Origin: Rhodococcus sp. NBC_00297
Lineage (GTDB): Bacteria; Actinomycetota; Actinomycetes; Mycobacteriales; Mycobacteriaceae
Length of the DNA: 64,000 nt
NCBI RefSeq assembly: GCF_036173065.1
Contig: NZ_CP108041.1
Location: 992,001-1,056,000 of the forward strand
Direction of reading: 5' to 3'
The notes under the pieces are model-generated. The model was not told the DNA's origin. It saw only the letters and a program-made list of their open reading frames with translations, and searched no databases. Made by a program: the position numbers and the translations under genes. This document shows positions 1 through 8,979 of this stretch, piece after piece; position 1 is the stretch's first letter, and every line of letters starts with the position of its first letter.

Positions 1-2
1 CG

Positions 3-1280
3 CCCGTCGGCAAGCAGCTGATCGCCGTCGGCGAGGCACTGTTCGGCTACACCGGATGGGGTTGGCGGCTGTCGTCGGCCGTCTTCGGTGTGATCCTCGT
101 TCTCCTCGTCGTCCGCATCGTGCGCCGCATGACGCGCTCGACGCTGCTGGGCGCGATCGCCGGGATCCTCATGATCGTGGACGGCGTCACGTTCGTGACG
201 TCCCGAGTCGGCATGCTCGACATCTTCATGGTGGTGTTCGTCGTCGCCGCGTTCGGCGCTCTGGTCCGCGACCGGGACGACGTCCGGGAGCGGTTGCACC
301 GGGTCGCCGTCGAGGGCCGCATGGAGATGACCACGTGGGGCCCGCGTCTCGGCGTCCGCTGGTGGCGGTTCGGCGGCGGACTCCTGCTCGGTCTGGCGTG
401 CGGAACGAAGTGGTCGGGTATCTACTTCGTCGCGTTCTTCGGACTGCTCAGCGTCGCCTTCGACGTCGCGGCGCGTCGCCAGTACGGGGTCACCCGGCCG
501 TGGGTCGGCACCGCCGTGCGCGACGTCGGACCCGCGCTGTACGCGCTGGTGGCGATTCCGCTCGTCGTCTATCTGGCCACCTACGCCGGCTGGTTCGCGA
601 GTGAGACCGGCGTCGACCGGAACGCCGTGGGCACCGACATCGGGACGGGCGGACCGTTCTCGTTCGTGCCCGCCGCTCTGCGCTCGCTCTGGTACTACAG
701 CGGCAACGTCCTCGACTTCCACGCCGGACTGACCAACTCGGCCGGTAACCGCCACCCGTGGGAGTCCAAGCCGTGGACGTGGCCGATGGGTCTGCGGCCG
801 ATGCTCTACTACTTCGCCGACGGGCAGCAGATCACCGGTTGTTCGACGGGCGGCAACTGCGTCAAGGCCGTCATGCTCATCGGCACGCCTGCTCTGTGGT
901 GGGTCGCGTTCCCGATGCTCGGCTGGGCGCTGTGGAGCACCGTGGCCCGCCGCGACTGGCGCTACGCCGCCGTGCTCGTCGGCTACGGCGCCGGCATCCT
1001 GCCGTGGTTCCTGACCCTCGACCGTCAGATGTACTTCTTCTACGCCGCGGCGCTCGCGCCCTTCCTCGTCATGGGCGTCACCCTGGTCCTCGGCGACATC
1101 CTCGGGCGAGGACTCCGCGGTGGGCAGGGTCGCGAGCGCCGCACGCTCGGTCTGCTGCTGGTCTCGCTGTACGTCGCCGTGGTGATCGCCAACTTCGTGT
1201 GGCTCTGGCCGATCCTCACGGGTCTGCCCATCAGTCAGGAGACGTGGCAGCAGCAGCTCTGGTTGCCGAGCTGGCGCTGA
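3..1280 (+). CDS. pmt: Protein O-mannosyltransferase (Pmt), C-terminal part
   Basis: The 5' end lies outside the window; 425 residues are visible. Family role: a membrane GT39-type enzyme that moves mannose from polyprenyl-phosphomannose to Ser/Thr of proteins exported through Sec. The first visible residues, PVGKQLIAVGEALFGYTGW, match the conserved loop after the first membrane segment, so only the N-terminal catalytic loop region is missing. About ten hydrophobic segments follow, including one with YFFYAAALAPFLVMG, and the protein ends in a Trp-rich tail. It ends 4 nt before the stop of the convergent BCCT gene. Next to arcA it reproduces the M. tuberculosis Rv1001/Rv1002c neighbourhood, which supports the call. 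Confidence 0.9.
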   Translation, partial: PVGKQLIAVGEALFGYTGWGWRLSSAVFGVILVLLVVRIVRRMTRSTLLGAIAGILMIVDGVTFVTSRVGMLDIFMVVFVVAAFGALVRDRDDVRERLHRVAVEGRMEMTTWGPRLGVRWWRFGGGLLLGLACGTKWSGIYFVAFFGLLSVAFDVAARRQYGVTRPWVGTAVRDVGPALYALVAIPLVVYLATYAGWFASETGVDRNAVGTDIGTGGPFSFVPAALRSLWYYSGNVLDFHAGLTNSAGNRHPWESKPWTWPMGLRPMLYYFADGQQITGCSTGGNCVKAVMLIGTPALWWVAFPMLGWALWSTVARRDWRYAAVLVGYGAGILPWFLTLDRQMYFFYAAALAPFLVMGVTLVLGDILGRGLRGGQGRERRTLGLLLVSLYVAVVIANFVWLWPILTGLPISQETWQQQLWLPSWR

Positions 1281-1284
1281 CCGC

Positions 1285-2973
1285 TCAGAGCTCGGTGCGC
1301 CCGGCCTTCGTCAGCCGGAGACGTCGACGACGTTGCGTGAGCACCAGTGGATCGTGCGACAGGTCGCGGTAGAGCGACACCGACAGCCCGATCATGACCA
1401 GCACGAACGGCGCCGCGGCGATGATTGTCATGGTCTGCAAGCCGTTGAGCGCGTCCGCGCCGCCCGTCCACAGGATGATCGCGGCGGTGCCACCGGTGAT
1501 GGCTCCCCAGAACACGACGACCCAGCGGCTGGGCTCGAGGGTTCCGCGCTGACTGAGGGTGCCCATGACCATGGACGCCGCGTCGGCACCGGAGACGAAG
1601 AAGACGGCCACGAGAATCATCACGACGACCGTCGACAGCCCGAAGAGCGGCAGGTTCTCGAGCATGCCGAACAGCTGAGACTCGCTGCTGGCGCGCGCGG
1701 CCAGGTCGATGCCGTCGCGCTGTTCGCCGATACCGGCTCCGCCGAAGATCGAGAACCACACCAGGCTCACGGCACTCGGGATCACGATGACACCGATGAT
1801 GAACTCACGAACGGTGCGGCCACGGCTGATGCGGGCGAGGAACATGCCGACGAAGGGGGTCCAGGAGACCCACCAGGCCCAGTAGAAGATCGTCCACGAC
1901 GACAGCCACGACGCGGTCTCCGGATCGGACGACGCCGCCGAGCGAGCCGACATGTGGAACAGCTGGCTCGCGTAGTCGCCGATGGTGGTGGGAATCAGGT
2001 TGAGGATCAACACCGTCGGGCCCAGCACGAACACGAAGAGTGCGAGGACGAGTGCCAGCACCATGTTGATGTTGGACAGCCACTGGATGCCCTTGGCGAC
2101 GCCGGAGACCGCGGACGCGACGAAGGCGAGGGTCAACAGCGCGACGATGGCGACGAGCAGGAGCGTGCCGGCCTCACCGAGCCAGCCGATGACCTCGACA
2201 CCCGAACCGATCTGCAGCGCACCGAGTCCGAGGGAGGCGGCGGTACCGAACAGCGTCGCGAAGATGGCGAGGATGTCGATGACCTTGCCGATCGGGCCCT
2301 CGGCGCGGCGACCGAGGAGCGGGAGGAAGGCGGAGCTGATGAGCTGACGACGGCCGCGGCGGTAGGTGCTGTACGCGACGGCGAGACCCATGACGGCGTA
2401 GATGGACCACGGATGCAGGCTCCAGTGGAACATCGTGGTGGCCATGGCCGTTCCGACACTGCTGTCGGTGCCGGGCGGCGGCGTGACGAAGTGCGTCAGC
2501 GGCTCGGAGACGCCGTAGAACATCAACCCGATGCCCATGCCGGCGCTGAACATCATGGCGATCCAGCTGACGGTCTTGAACTCCGGCTTCTCCCCGTCCT
2601 TGCCGAGCGGGATACGTCCGTACTTCGACATCGCCAGGTAGATGCAGAAGAGCACGAAACCGGTGGCGGAGATGATGAACAGCCAGCCCATGTTGGTGAC
2701 GAGCCAGTCCAGCATCGAGGACGTCACGTTCTCGAGGCTCGTCGGTCCGGCCAGTCCCCAGACGATGATGCCCGTGACGACGGCTGCCGCGACGCCGAAC
2801 ACCACGGGGTCGAGGGTGGCGCGCCGCGGCGCCGGTTCCTGCGACCCGGGGTCCTGCGCATCGGGGTGCGCGGAGGCGGGCAGCACGGCAGATGCCGCGG
2901 ACGACGGAACGTCCGCGGCATCATCGCGTGGGGTGTCAGCCGGTCCTGTGTCCGTGTCCATACGCGATGTCAT
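1285..2973 (-). CDS. BCCT family transporter (betaine/choline/carnitine type)
   Basis: A 562-residue secondary transporter, probably sodium- or proton-coupled uptake of a trimethylammonium compatible solute such as glycine betaine. The glycine-rich segment GMGIGLMFYGVSEP and the Trp-rich core WTIFYWAWWVSWTPF followed by ISRGRTVREF are family signatures. About 12 membrane segments are visible. The N-terminus carries a roughly 45-residue hydrophilic, Ala/Asp-rich cytoplasmic extension and the C-terminus a basic RRRRLRLTK tail; in BetP-like members such tails sense osmotic state. No good Shine-Dalgarno was seen, so the start (Met1 or Met5) is uncertain. The exact substrate cannot be read from sequence. 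Confidence 0.9.
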   Translation of the reverse strand: MTSRMDTDTGPADTPRDDAADVPSSAASAVLPASAHPDAQDPGSQEPAPRRATLDPVVFGVAAAVVTGIIVWGLAGPTSLENVTSSMLDWLVTNMGWLFIISATGFVLFCIYLAMSKYGRIPLGKDGEKPEFKTVSWIAMMFSAGMGIGLMFYGVSEPLTHFVTPPPGTDSSVGTAMATTMFHWSLHPWSIYAVMGLAVAYSTYRRGRRQLISSAFLPLLGRRAEGPIGKVIDILAIFATLFGTAASLGLGALQIGSGVEVIGWLGEAGTLLLVAIVALLTLAFVASAVSGVAKGIQWLSNINMVLALVLALFVFVLGPTVLILNLIPTTIGDYASQLFHMSARSAASSDPETASWLSSWTIFYWAWWVSWTPFVGMFLARISRGRTVREFIIGVIVIPSAVSLVWFSIFGGAGIGEQRDGIDLAARASSESQLFGMLENLPLFGLSTVVVMILVAVFFVSGADAASMVMGTLSQRGTLEPSRWVVVFWGAITGGTAAIILWTGGADALNGLQTMTIIAAAPFVLVMIGLSVSLYRDLSHDPLVLTQRRRRLRLTKAGRTEL

Positions 2974-3032
2974 GAGACGTCACGTTGCTCGCCTCGACGC
3001 CCCGGTGCAAGTTCACAGACTGTTTTCGCAGG

Positions 3033-3467
3033 TCAGGACGATACGCGTGCACGTGACTTCGGACGGCGGAATGCGCGGTCGACACTGTACGTGCCCGAGC
3101 CGACTGCCGCGAGGAGAAGCGCTCCGGCGCCGAGTGCGACGACCAGTTCCCAGCCGCCCTCGCCGACGAACACGCCCTTGTCGAGGTGCACGAAGACGAG
3201 CGCGCCGACCATGTCGACGACCAGCAGCAGAGCCGCGACGGACGTCAGCACGCCCAGGATCAGAGCGGCTCCACCGATGAGCTCGACGAAGGTGGCGAAG
3301 TACGCCGACACCTGCGGGGCCGGAATGCCCATGCCCTCGAAGCCGGCGGTGGTGGCATCGAGCCCGTTGGTACGCAGTTTCTGCCACCCGTGGGCGACGA
3401 ACACGACGCCCAGGGCGATGCGCGCGACGAGTGCGGCGATGTCTCGAACGACGACAGGTGTCTTCAC
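3033..3467 (-). CDS. DoxX family membrane protein
   Basis: A 144-residue four-helix integral membrane protein of the DoxX/SURF4-like family. The N-terminus holds the typical ARIALGVVFVAHGWQKL helix with its conserved HGWQK, and GGAALILGVLTSVAALLL lies in the middle. Members associate with thiol-redox or oxidative-stress systems; no precise reaction is established. The GTG at 3467 was chosen because AGAGGATCACT precedes it with good spacing. A longer reading to 3533 would put the operator-like palindrome inside the gene. The 22-bp palindrome just upstream implies control by a MarR/HxlR-type repressor, not the adjacent GntR in any obvious way. Confidence 0.8.
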   Translation of the reverse strand: MKTPVVVRDIAALVARIALGVVFVAHGWQKLRTNGLDATTAGFEGMGIPAPQVSAYFATFVELIGGAALILGVLTSVAALLLVVDMVGALVFVHLDKGVFVGEGGWELVVALGAGALLLAAVGSGTYSVDRAFRRPKSRARVSS

Positions 3468-3516
3468 AGTGATCCTCTGATGGGTCGGGGTGGATTCGGG
3501 ATCACCATGACACACT

Positions 3517-3538
3517 TTAAGTTGAAGCGTCAACGTAA
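3517..3538. promoter_or_regulatory. Imperfect 22-bp palindrome upstream of doxX
   Basis: The core is GTTGA-AGCG-TCAAC, extended by TTA/TAA on each side with one mismatch. On the minus strand it contains TTGACG, a good -35 candidate for doxX. It lies 50 nt upstream of the chosen doxX start and just past the end of the GntR gene. This is the geometry of a dimeric winged-helix repressor operator. Which regulator binds is unknown. Confidence 0.55.
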
Positions 3539-3544
3539 GTGGTG

Positions 3545-3904
3545 TCAGGAGTCCGCGAGCGCCGTCCGCACGTAGCGCAGAGCCACCTCGTCGTCGATGC
3601 CGGCGCGACGCGCCGCGCGGACGTACTCCGTGGCCGCGAGTTGCACTGCCCCGGCCGAAGGATCGCCGCCGGCCGCCACGAAGGTGCCCGACCGCCCCCG
3701 GGTCTCGATCACGCCGTCCTTCTCGAGTTCGCGGTACGCCTTCGCCACCGTGTTGGGAGCGAGGTCGAGCGTCGCCGCGAGAGCTCGCACCGTCGGCAGT
3801 TTCGATCCCGCGATGAGCTGCCCCGACCGCACCGCGGCCACGATCTGCGACCGCACCTGGTCGAACGGCGCCGTCCCCGACGCACCGTCGATCGTGAACC
3901 TCAT
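3545..3904 (-). CDS. GntR family regulator, YtrA-like short type
   Basis: A 119-residue protein with one winged helix at about residues 12-78: FDQVRSQIVAAVRSGQL, GSKLPTVRALAATLDLAP and NTVAKAYRELEKDGVIETR. There is no FadR- or aminotransferase-like effector domain, only a short C-terminal helical tail, so it belongs to the small YtrA-like subgroup that often controls ABC transporters or membrane proteins. The ATG at 3904 follows a GGGAGTGGGA ribosome site. It is divergent from the ArsC-like gene with only 27 nt between start codons, so its operator probably affects both promoters. Confidence 0.85.
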   Translation of the reverse strand: MRFTIDGASGTAPFDQVRSQIVAAVRSGQLIAGSKLPTVRALAATLDLAPNTVAKAYRELEKDGVIETRGRSGTFVAAGGDPSAGAVQLAATEYVRAARRAGIDDEVALRYVRTALADS

Positions 3905-3931
3905 CGGTCCCACTCCCGCCATACTTGCTCC

Positions 3932-4273
3932 ATGTCCGTCACGATCTATCACAACCCCCGGTGCTCGACGTCCCGCAACGTACTCGCGGCCATCCGCGAC
4001 GCGGGGGTGGAGCCGACCATCGTGCCCTACCTGACCACCCCGCCGGACGAGGCGACGTTGCGAGCCCTCATCTCCGATGCCGGCCTCACCCCGCGCACCG
4101 CTGTGCGCAAGCGCGAGACACTGTACAAGGAACTCGATCTCGCGAATGCCGACGACGAGACGGTCCTGCGCGCCATGCTGACGCATCCGGTACTCATCGA
4201 GCGGCCCTTCGTGGTCGGCGAGAAGGGCACCGTCCTGGCGCGCCCGGCGGCCACGGTGAGCACGGTCCTCTAG
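3932..4273 (+). CDS. arsC: ArsC-like glutaredoxin-coupled reductase
   Basis: A 113-residue thioredoxin-fold protein. The N-terminal YHNPRCSTSRN carries the single catalytic Cys11, as in glutaredoxin-dependent arsenate reductases. VRKRETLYKELDLA and IERPFVV carry the other conserved arginines. The usual reaction is arsenate to arsenite, but no arsB, ACR3 or ArsR gene is nearby, so it may instead act as a Spx/YffB-like thiol protein. The ATG follows CATACTTGCTCC closely with no Shine-Dalgarno, suggesting a leaderless mRNA. Confidence 0.8.
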   Translation: MSVTIYHNPRCSTSRNVLAAIRDAGVEPTIVPYLTTPPDEATLRALISDAGLTPRTAVRKRETLYKELDLANADDETVLRAMLTHPVLIERPFVVGEKGTVLARPAATVSTVL

Positions 4274-4332
4274 CCGGCCGGACATCAGCGGGAAGGCCGG
4301 AGGCCGGCCGGAGGTCTGCGGGAAGGCCAGAG
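4273..4332. repeat. Two tandem 30-bp repeats
   Basis: Two head-to-tail copies, 4273-4302 and 4303-4332, both beginning GCCGGCCGGA and sharing GCGGGAAGGCC. They differ at 4 of 30 positions. They fill the gap between the arsC-like stop and the arcA stop. A third, badly decayed partial copy may follow. They are GC-rich enough to fold, but no T-run is present, so a terminator role is not supported. Confidence 0.7.
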
Positions 4333-4333
4333 G

Positions 4334-5548
4334 TCAGACGGGATCGCGGGCGACGGGGCAGGACATGCAGCGGGGTCCGCCGCGGCCCGATCCCAGTTCC
4401 GATCCCGAGATGCGCAGCACCTCGATGCCCGACGCTTCGAGGCGCGCGTTGGTCTCGACGTTGCGTTCGTACGCGACGACGACGCCGGGAGCCAGTGCGA
4501 GCGTGTTGTTCCCGTCGTCCCACTGCTCACGTTCGGCGGTGACGTTGTCGAGTCCGGTGTCGATGACCCGCAGTTTGCCGATACCCATGGCGTCGGCCGC
4601 GGCGTCGAGGAACGGGCCCGCGCCGGTGATGGTCACACCGGTGTCCTCGCGGCGAATCGTGAACGCGGACAGCGTGTCCTGGATGATCGGGTACATCACC
4701 ACCGCGTCGGTGTCGACCATCGTGCACACGGTGTCCAGGTGCATCGACGCCCGTTCCTGCGCGATGGGCACCACGAGCACGGTGTGCGCGAGGTCGTCGT
4801 CGAAGAGGCTGCGCGCGAGCGCTTCGGCACCGGCGGGCGTGGTGCGTTCACCGACTCCCACGGCGACGACGCCGGGCGCCATCAGCAGTACGTCGCCGCC
4901 CTCCACCGGCGCGGTGTGCGACTCGTAGGCCCGGCGCACACCGAGGAATCGTGGATGGAAGGCGTAGATCAGATCCGTCAGCGACGTCTCCCGAGCGCGG
5001 GCCCGCAGCGCCAGTGACGTGATCGCGACGCGTTGCTGGATCCAGAACGACGAGTCGCGGGTGAACAGCAGGTTCGGGAGCGGCTCGATGACGAAGTCGC
5101 CGCCGTGGTGCATGCGCCGGACCAGCGAGACACCCGAGTCGTCCGCGACCGGCAGTTCGTCGAAGGTCATGCCCGCCATCAGCACGGTCGCCAGTTCGGG
5201 TGCGGGCAGGCCGCGGAGGTAGGTCGCCAGGTCCCGGGCGAGCACGTGTCCGAGCCGCCGGGGTTCCACCGCGGCGGCGACACCCTGCACGCGTGCGGCA
5301 CCGCTGAGGGCCAGGGTCTCGGTCAGCAGATCACCGAGCAGGAGGACCTCGACACCGCGTCCTCGCAGCAGGTCGGCGAACGCGTCGTGCTCGTCGCGAG
5401 CGCGGTCCACCCACGGCAGTCCATCGAACAGCAGCTGATCGTTGTTGCGGGGGGTGAGTCGGCGCAGCTCGTCGCCCGGACGGTGCAGCATGACCGTCCG
5501 GAGCGTTCCCACCTCGGAATCCGCTCCCAGCGGAGCCGTCGCGTCCAT
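4334..5548 (-). CDS. arcA: Arginine deiminase
   Basis: A 404-residue enzyme of normal family length that converts L-arginine to citrulline and ammonia. Family motifs appear in order: [42 protein letters not shown], and GGPRCMSCP with the catalytic Cys near residue 394. ATP yield from the pathway would need ornithine carbamoyltransferase and carbamate kinase, and neither is nearby, so here it may serve pH or nitrogen balance. The start at 5548 follows TACCGT by 6 nt with no Shine-Dalgarno, the leaderless layout. This corresponds to M. tuberculosis Rv1001. Confidence 0.95.
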   Translation of the reverse strand: MDATAPLGADSEVGTLRTVMLHRPGDELRRLTPRNNDQLLFDGLPWVDRARDEHDAFADLLRGRGVEVLLLGDLLTETLALSGAARVQGVAAAVEPRRLGHVLARDLATYLRGLPAPELATVLMAGMTFDELPVADDSGVSLVRRMHHGGDFVIEPLPNLLFTRDSSFWIQQRVAITSLALRARARETSLTDLIYAFHPRFLGVRRAYESHTAPVEGGDVLLMAPGVVAVGVGERTTPAGAEALARSLFDDDLAHTVLVVPIAQERASMHLDTVCTMVDTDAVVMYPIIQDTLSAFTIRREDTGVTITGAGPFLDAAADAMGIGKLRVIDTGLDNVTAEREQWDDGNNTLALAPGVVVAYERNVETNARLEASGIEVLRISGSELGSGRGGPRCMSCPVARDPV

Positions 5549-5610
5549 GCCAGAACGGTAGTGCGTGAGCGCCGACTCGGCACGCGCTCCCGCCGGACAC
5601 GCGCGTGAGG

Positions 5611-6489
5611 TCAGCGCAGCAGTCGGGAGAAGTAGTCGTTGGCCGCCTGCATGGTCATCTCGTAGGGGCGCGCGAACTTGCGCGACACCCAGTACCCCAC
5701 CCGGATGTCGTTGCTCGAGTAGACGAGGAAGTGCCGCTTCTCCATCCCGGTCAGGATCTTCTCCGCGACCACCTCGGGCGACACGGCGTGGGCCTCGAAG
5801 CGTGCGGTCAGCTTCGTCACGCGTGGGTCGTCGCGATCCACGCCGGCGATGTCCACCGTCTCGACGAGCGGTGTCCGCACCGCCCCGGGGACCACGAGCG
5901 AGACGTCGATGCCGTGCCGGGCGAGGTCGTAGCGCAACACCTCGGACATGCCGCGCACGCCGAACTTGCTGGCGCTGTACGCCGCGTGCCACGGATACGC
6001 GAGCAGGCCGGCCGACGACGACACGTTGACCAGGTACCCACCGCGACCCGCCGCGATCATCGGGGGAACGAAGCACTGGGTGACGTGGATCGGGCCCATC
6101 AGGTTGATATCGATCAGCGCCTTCCACGTCTCGTGGGCCATGTTCTCGACGGTGCCCCACGCGGAGATCCCGGCCACGTTCATGACGACGTCGACGCTCC
6201 CCACCTCGGCGTGCACGGCGTCCGCGAACGAGGCGACGGCGTCGTGGTCGGAGACGTCGAGCGCACGCGAGGCGACGACGCTGCCGCCGTTCTCGGCGAT
6301 GGTGGCGGCCGTGGCCGCCAGTCCCGCCTCCGCGATGTCCGTGACGACCAGCCGCGCCCCACGCCGCGCGGCCTCGATCGCCGTGGCGCGACCGATGCCG
6401 CTGGCGGCGCCGGTGACCAGCACGATCGCCCCGCGCAGGTCGGTCCACGACCGTCGCGGACGTCTCCCTCTCAGCCTGCTCTGCACCAT
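5611..6489 (-). CDS. SDR family NAD(P)-dependent oxidoreductase
   Basis: A 292-residue classical short-chain dehydrogenase. It has the Rossmann TGAASGIG near residue 28, NVAG, the catalytic Ser in NVSSSAG, and YSASK carrying Tyr and Lys. The C-terminal extension after residue 240 ([18 protein letters not shown]) is typical of membrane-associated actinobacterial SDRs. An Arg-rich N-terminus precedes the fold. The start is supported by GAGGGGGGAG. It lies 62 nt upstream of arcA on the same strand and could be cotranscribed. The substrate is unknown. Confidence 0.85.
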   Translation of the reverse strand: MVQSRLRGRRPRRSWTDLRGAIVLVTGAASGIGRATAIEAARRGARLVVTDIAEAGLAATAATIAENGGSVVASRALDVSDHDAVASFADAVHAEVGSVDVVMNVAGISAWGTVENMAHETWKALIDINLMGPIHVTQCFVPPMIAAGRGGYLVNVSSSAGLLAYPWHAAYSASKFGVRGMSEVLRYDLARHGIDVSLVVPGAVRTPLVETVDIAGVDRDDPRVTKLTARFEAHAVSPEVVAEKILTGMEKRHFLVYSSNDIRVGYWVSRKFARPYEMTMQAANDYFSRLLR

Positions 6490-6559
6490 CGCGTCGCACT
6501 CCCCCCTCGCCGGCCTGCTGTGGTGCCCGACACTACCGGTCGAGTGTGCGCGCTCCGAC

Positions 6560-6589
6560 TTGTCAGAGGCCCGACGACCGGCGCAGAAT
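6560..6589 (+). promoter_or_regulatory. SigA-type promoter of the molybdoenzyme operon
   Basis: TTGTCA at 6560-6565 and CAGAAT at 6584-6589 are separated by 18 bp. Initiation about 7 nt downstream would fall at the ATG at 6598, so the transcript is probably leaderless. Confidence 0.6.
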
Positions 6590-6597
6590 CTGCCACC

Positions 6598-7197
6598 ATG
6601 GCGTTGATCTCGAAGGGCTTCGTGGGCCGCCGGCGCGGCGACGACGGTCGGACTCCCCCCGGCCAGTACCTGACCAACGATTTCCCGGTTCTCGCCATCG
6701 GGCCCGCGCCCGTGGTCGCGACCGACACGTGGTCGTTCTCCATCACGTCCGAGACCGGTGAGACCCGGACCTGGACGTGGGACGAGGTGGCCGCGCTGCC
6801 GCACGAGACCCCGACGGTCGACATCCACTGCGTCACCAAGTGGTCGAAGCTCGACACCAACTGGAACGGCGTGAGTCTCGACGTGCTGCTGGACGGTCTC
6901 GACACCGAGGCGGGGTACGTCGTCGTACACGGCTTCGACGGATACACCACCAATCTGCCCCTCGAGGACCTGCGAGACGGGAAGGCCTGGCTGGTCACCG
7001 AGTTCGACGGAGAGCCGCTCGCACGCGAACACGGCGGTCCCGCACGGCTTCTCGTGCCGCACCTGTACTTCTGGAAGTCGGCGAAGTGGGTCTCGCGCAT
7101 CGAACTCACCGAGGAGAACGAACAGGGATTCTGGGAGCGCGGCGGCTATCACGACTACGGCGACCCGTGGCGCGAGCAGCGATACCAAGGCGACTGA
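6598..7197 (+). CDS. Sulfite oxidase-like molybdopterin oxidoreductase
   Basis: A 199-residue cytosolic protein reduced to the molybdopterin-binding domain. It has PGQYLTNDFPVL, then DIHCVTKWSKLDTNWNGV with Cys78 as the expected molybdenum ligand, and GGPARLLVPHLYFWKSAKW. There is no haem domain, no dimerisation domain and no Tat signal, which separates it from sulfite oxidase and MsrP. A single base separates its stop from the flavoprotein gene, so the two probably form an electron-transfer pair reducing an oxidised S or N compound. The substrate is unknown. Confidence 0.85.
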   Translation: MALISKGFVGRRRGDDGRTPPGQYLTNDFPVLAIGPAPVVATDTWSFSITSETGETRTWTWDEVAALPHETPTVDIHCVTKWSKLDTNWNGVSLDVLLDGLDTEAGYVVVHGFDGYTTNLPLEDLRDGKAWLVTEFDGEPLAREHGGPARLLVPHLYFWKSAKWVSRIELTEENEQGFWERGGYHDYGDPWREQRYQGD

Positions 7198-7198
7198 C

Positions 7199-7969
7199 GT
7201 GACCACCGGAGCCACCGCCGGGGTCGGGGCCCGGCCCTGGCTCGTCGCGAGGGTGCTCGAGGTGCGGCGCGAGACACCGACCGCCTCGACGCTGGTGCTC
7301 GACGTCGACGGCTGGCCGGGACATCTCGCCGGACAGCACGTGGACGTGAAGCTGACCGCCGAGGACGGGTACAGCGCGCAGCGCAGCTACTCCCTCGCCT
7401 CCGCACCGGACGGCACGTCGCGCATCGAGATCGCCGTGCAGAACGTCTCCGACGGCGAGGTGTCCCCCTACCTCGTCGGCGCCGTCGAGGTGGGCGACCG
7501 GTTCGAGATCCGCGGACCCGTCGGCCGGTGGTTCGTCTGGCGGCCGTCGGCACCCACCGAGACCCCGTCACCGCCTGTCCTGCTGGTGGGCGGCGGCTCG
7601 GGCATCGTTCCGCTCCGCGCGATGGTCCGCGCGCAGGCCGCGGCGGGATCGAGCGGCGGCCGTGTGCCGTTCCGCGTGCTCTACTCGGTCCGTGAACCGG
7701 CGGAGGTGTACTTCGCCGACGAGTGGGCGCATCCGCCCGCGGGAGTCGACGTCACCACGCTCTACACGCGGCGCGCTCCCACCGGCTCCCGCAGGCCGCT
7801 CGGCCGCATCACGATCGAGGATCTCGACGCGCACGGGTGGCCCGCCGAGTTCGAGCCGCGGTGCTACATCTGCGGGCCCACGAGCTTCGTCGACACGGTC
7901 GCGGACATGCTGGTCGAGCGAGGACATGCACCGGCGAACATCCGCACGGAGCGCTTCGGACCCAGCTGA
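7199..7969 (+). CDS. FAD/NAD(P)-binding ferredoxin reductase-like protein
   Basis: A 256-residue flavin reductase. The FAD site is RSYSLAS at about residues 62-68. The pyridine-nucleotide loop is GGGSGIVPLRAM near residue 130, and YICGPTSFVD is near the C-terminus. It lacks the 2Fe-2S domain found in oxygenase reductases, so it would reduce its partner directly. It has a GTG start and is coupled to the upstream molybdoenzyme gene, whose electron donor it probably is. The low-potential partner and the pathway are not identifiable. Confidence 0.85.
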   Translation: MTTGATAGVGARPWLVARVLEVRRETPTASTLVLDVDGWPGHLAGQHVDVKLTAEDGYSAQRSYSLASAPDGTSRIEIAVQNVSDGEVSPYLVGAVEVGDRFEIRGPVGRWFVWRPSAPTETPSPPVLLVGGGSGIVPLRAMVRAQAAAGSSGGRVPFRVLYSVREPAEVYFADEWAHPPAGVDVTTLYTRRAPTGSRRPLGRITIEDLDAHGWPAEFEPRCYICGPTSFVDTVADMLVERGHAPANIRTERFGPS

Positions 7970-7992
7970 CAACCGTCCCCGCCCGGCCGAGT

Positions 7993-8175
7993 TCAGAGGC
8001 GGGTGGTCATCTCGTCCTGGTAGTCGCGGACAGTGCGTTCGATGCGTGCGGCATCGTCGGCGTCACCGCGTTTCCGAGCGTCGTCCGCGCGTGACTGCAG
8101 CACGCGGATGGCCTTGCGCAGCTCGTTGTCGGACATGCGGCGGTCGGTGCGTTCGCGCGTGGCGATGTCTTCCAT
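7993..8175 (-). CDS. Small charged helical protein, unknown function
   Basis: 60 residues, almost entirely helix-forming and rich in Arg, Asp and Glu (RMSDNELRKAIRVLQSRADD, then ARIERTVRDYQDEM). There is no signal peptide or membrane segment. GGGAGAGACCC precedes the ATG at a reasonable distance. I do not recognise the family. A CRP-like palindrome sits about 45 nt upstream. Codon usage is normal for the region, so it is probably real. Confidence 0.6.
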   Translation of the reverse strand: MEDIATRERTDRRMSDNELRKAIRVLQSRADDARKRGDADDAARIERTVRDYQDEMTTRL

Positions 8176-8218
8176 GGGTCTCTCCCGACGTCACTCGTGC
8201 GGTCGACACACGATGCCG

Positions 8219-8234
8219 TGTGTCTCACGTCACA
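8219..8234. promoter_or_regulatory. CRP/GlxR-like site
   Basis: TGTGTCTCACGTCACA matches the TGTGA-N6-TCACA consensus at 9 of the 10 fixed positions. It lies about 45 nt upstream of the 60-aa gene and 26 nt beyond the stop of the tetR gene. Regulation is inferred only from the motif. Confidence 0.35.
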
Positions 8235-8259
8235 GTGTGCGCCGGGAGAGCGCCGAACG

Positions 8260-8955
8260 CTAGTGGTTGCTGGAGACGCCGGTGTCGCTGGTGGCGTCGG
8301 CACCCGAGCGATCGCGTACGAAGCTGGAGAGGCTTCGCGAGGCGAACTCGCGGAAGTACGGGAGCTTCGCCGGCGGCACGAGCGAGGGCAGGATGGTGTG
8401 CCAGACCTGCTCCATGCGCACGGCGGCACCGTCGAGGCGCGCAGTGCCCTCGGCGACCATCAGCACGCCACTGAGCATCTCCGAGACCAGGCAGGACGCG
8501 GTCTCGGCGTCCAGCGAGTCGATGACGTCACCGTGCTCGATGGCACGCTCGAAGAGGTGCGAGAAGATGTTCTGCCACGTACCGAAGACGCTCCCCCGCG
8601 TGGGGTCCGGTGCGTCCACCTCGAGCTGCAGGCGGTACATGATGCGCACCAGGTTGTCGGTATTGGCAAGGTCGAGAACGGAATACGTGATCCCGATGAC
8701 GGATTCCAGTGCAGGAGAACGGCTGTCGACCATTCCGGTGCAGGCGGCCGCGACACGCTCACGACCCTCGTCGACGAGCGCGCGCGCCAGCTCTTCCTTG
8801 GACGCGAAGTGGAAGTACAGCGCGCCCTTGGTCACACCCGACTCCGCCGAGACCTGGCTCAGGGTCGCCGTGGCGTGGCCGACCCGCAGGAACAGATCGG
8901 CGGCAGCCCGCAGGGCCGCGGACCGCGTTGCCTCTGCACGTAATTGCCTGACCAT
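8260..8955 (-). CDS. TetR regulator, gamma-butyrolactone-receptor (ScbR/ArpA) type
   Basis: 231 residues. The N-terminus MVRQLRAEATRSAALRAAA followed by VTKGALYFHFASKEELARAL matches the ScbR/ArpA autoregulator-receptor branch of TetR. A helix-turn-helix is at about 25-50, the ligand-binding helices at 60-200, and a Ser-rich tail ends the protein. A GGGGAG site precedes the start. No AfsA-type butyrolactone synthase lies in the window, so the ligand may be a related lipid or something imported. Two palindromes upstream are plausible autoregulatory operators. Confidence 0.85.
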   Translation of the reverse strand: MVRQLRAEATRSAALRAAADLFLRVGHATATLSQVSAESGVTKGALYFHFASKEELARALVDEGRERVAAACTGMVDSRSPALESVIGITYSVLDLANTDNLVRIMYRLQLEVDAPDPTRGSVFGTWQNIFSHLFERAIEHGDVIDSLDAETASCLVSEMLSGVLMVAEGTARLDGAAVRMEQVWHTILPSLVPPAKLPYFREFASRSLSSFVRDRSGADATSDTGVSSNH

Positions 8956-8979
8956 TGTTACTCCCCACTAGTCACGCGC

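Noticed and set aside
1333..3480. 715-codon plus-strand frame opposite the BCCT and doxX genes
   Set aside because: Arg/Asp/His-rich antisense shadow of clear genes; long antisense frames are common at this GC content.
3545..4285. 246-codon reading of the GntR gene
   Set aside because: The extension is antisense to the ArsC-like gene; the real start is 3904.
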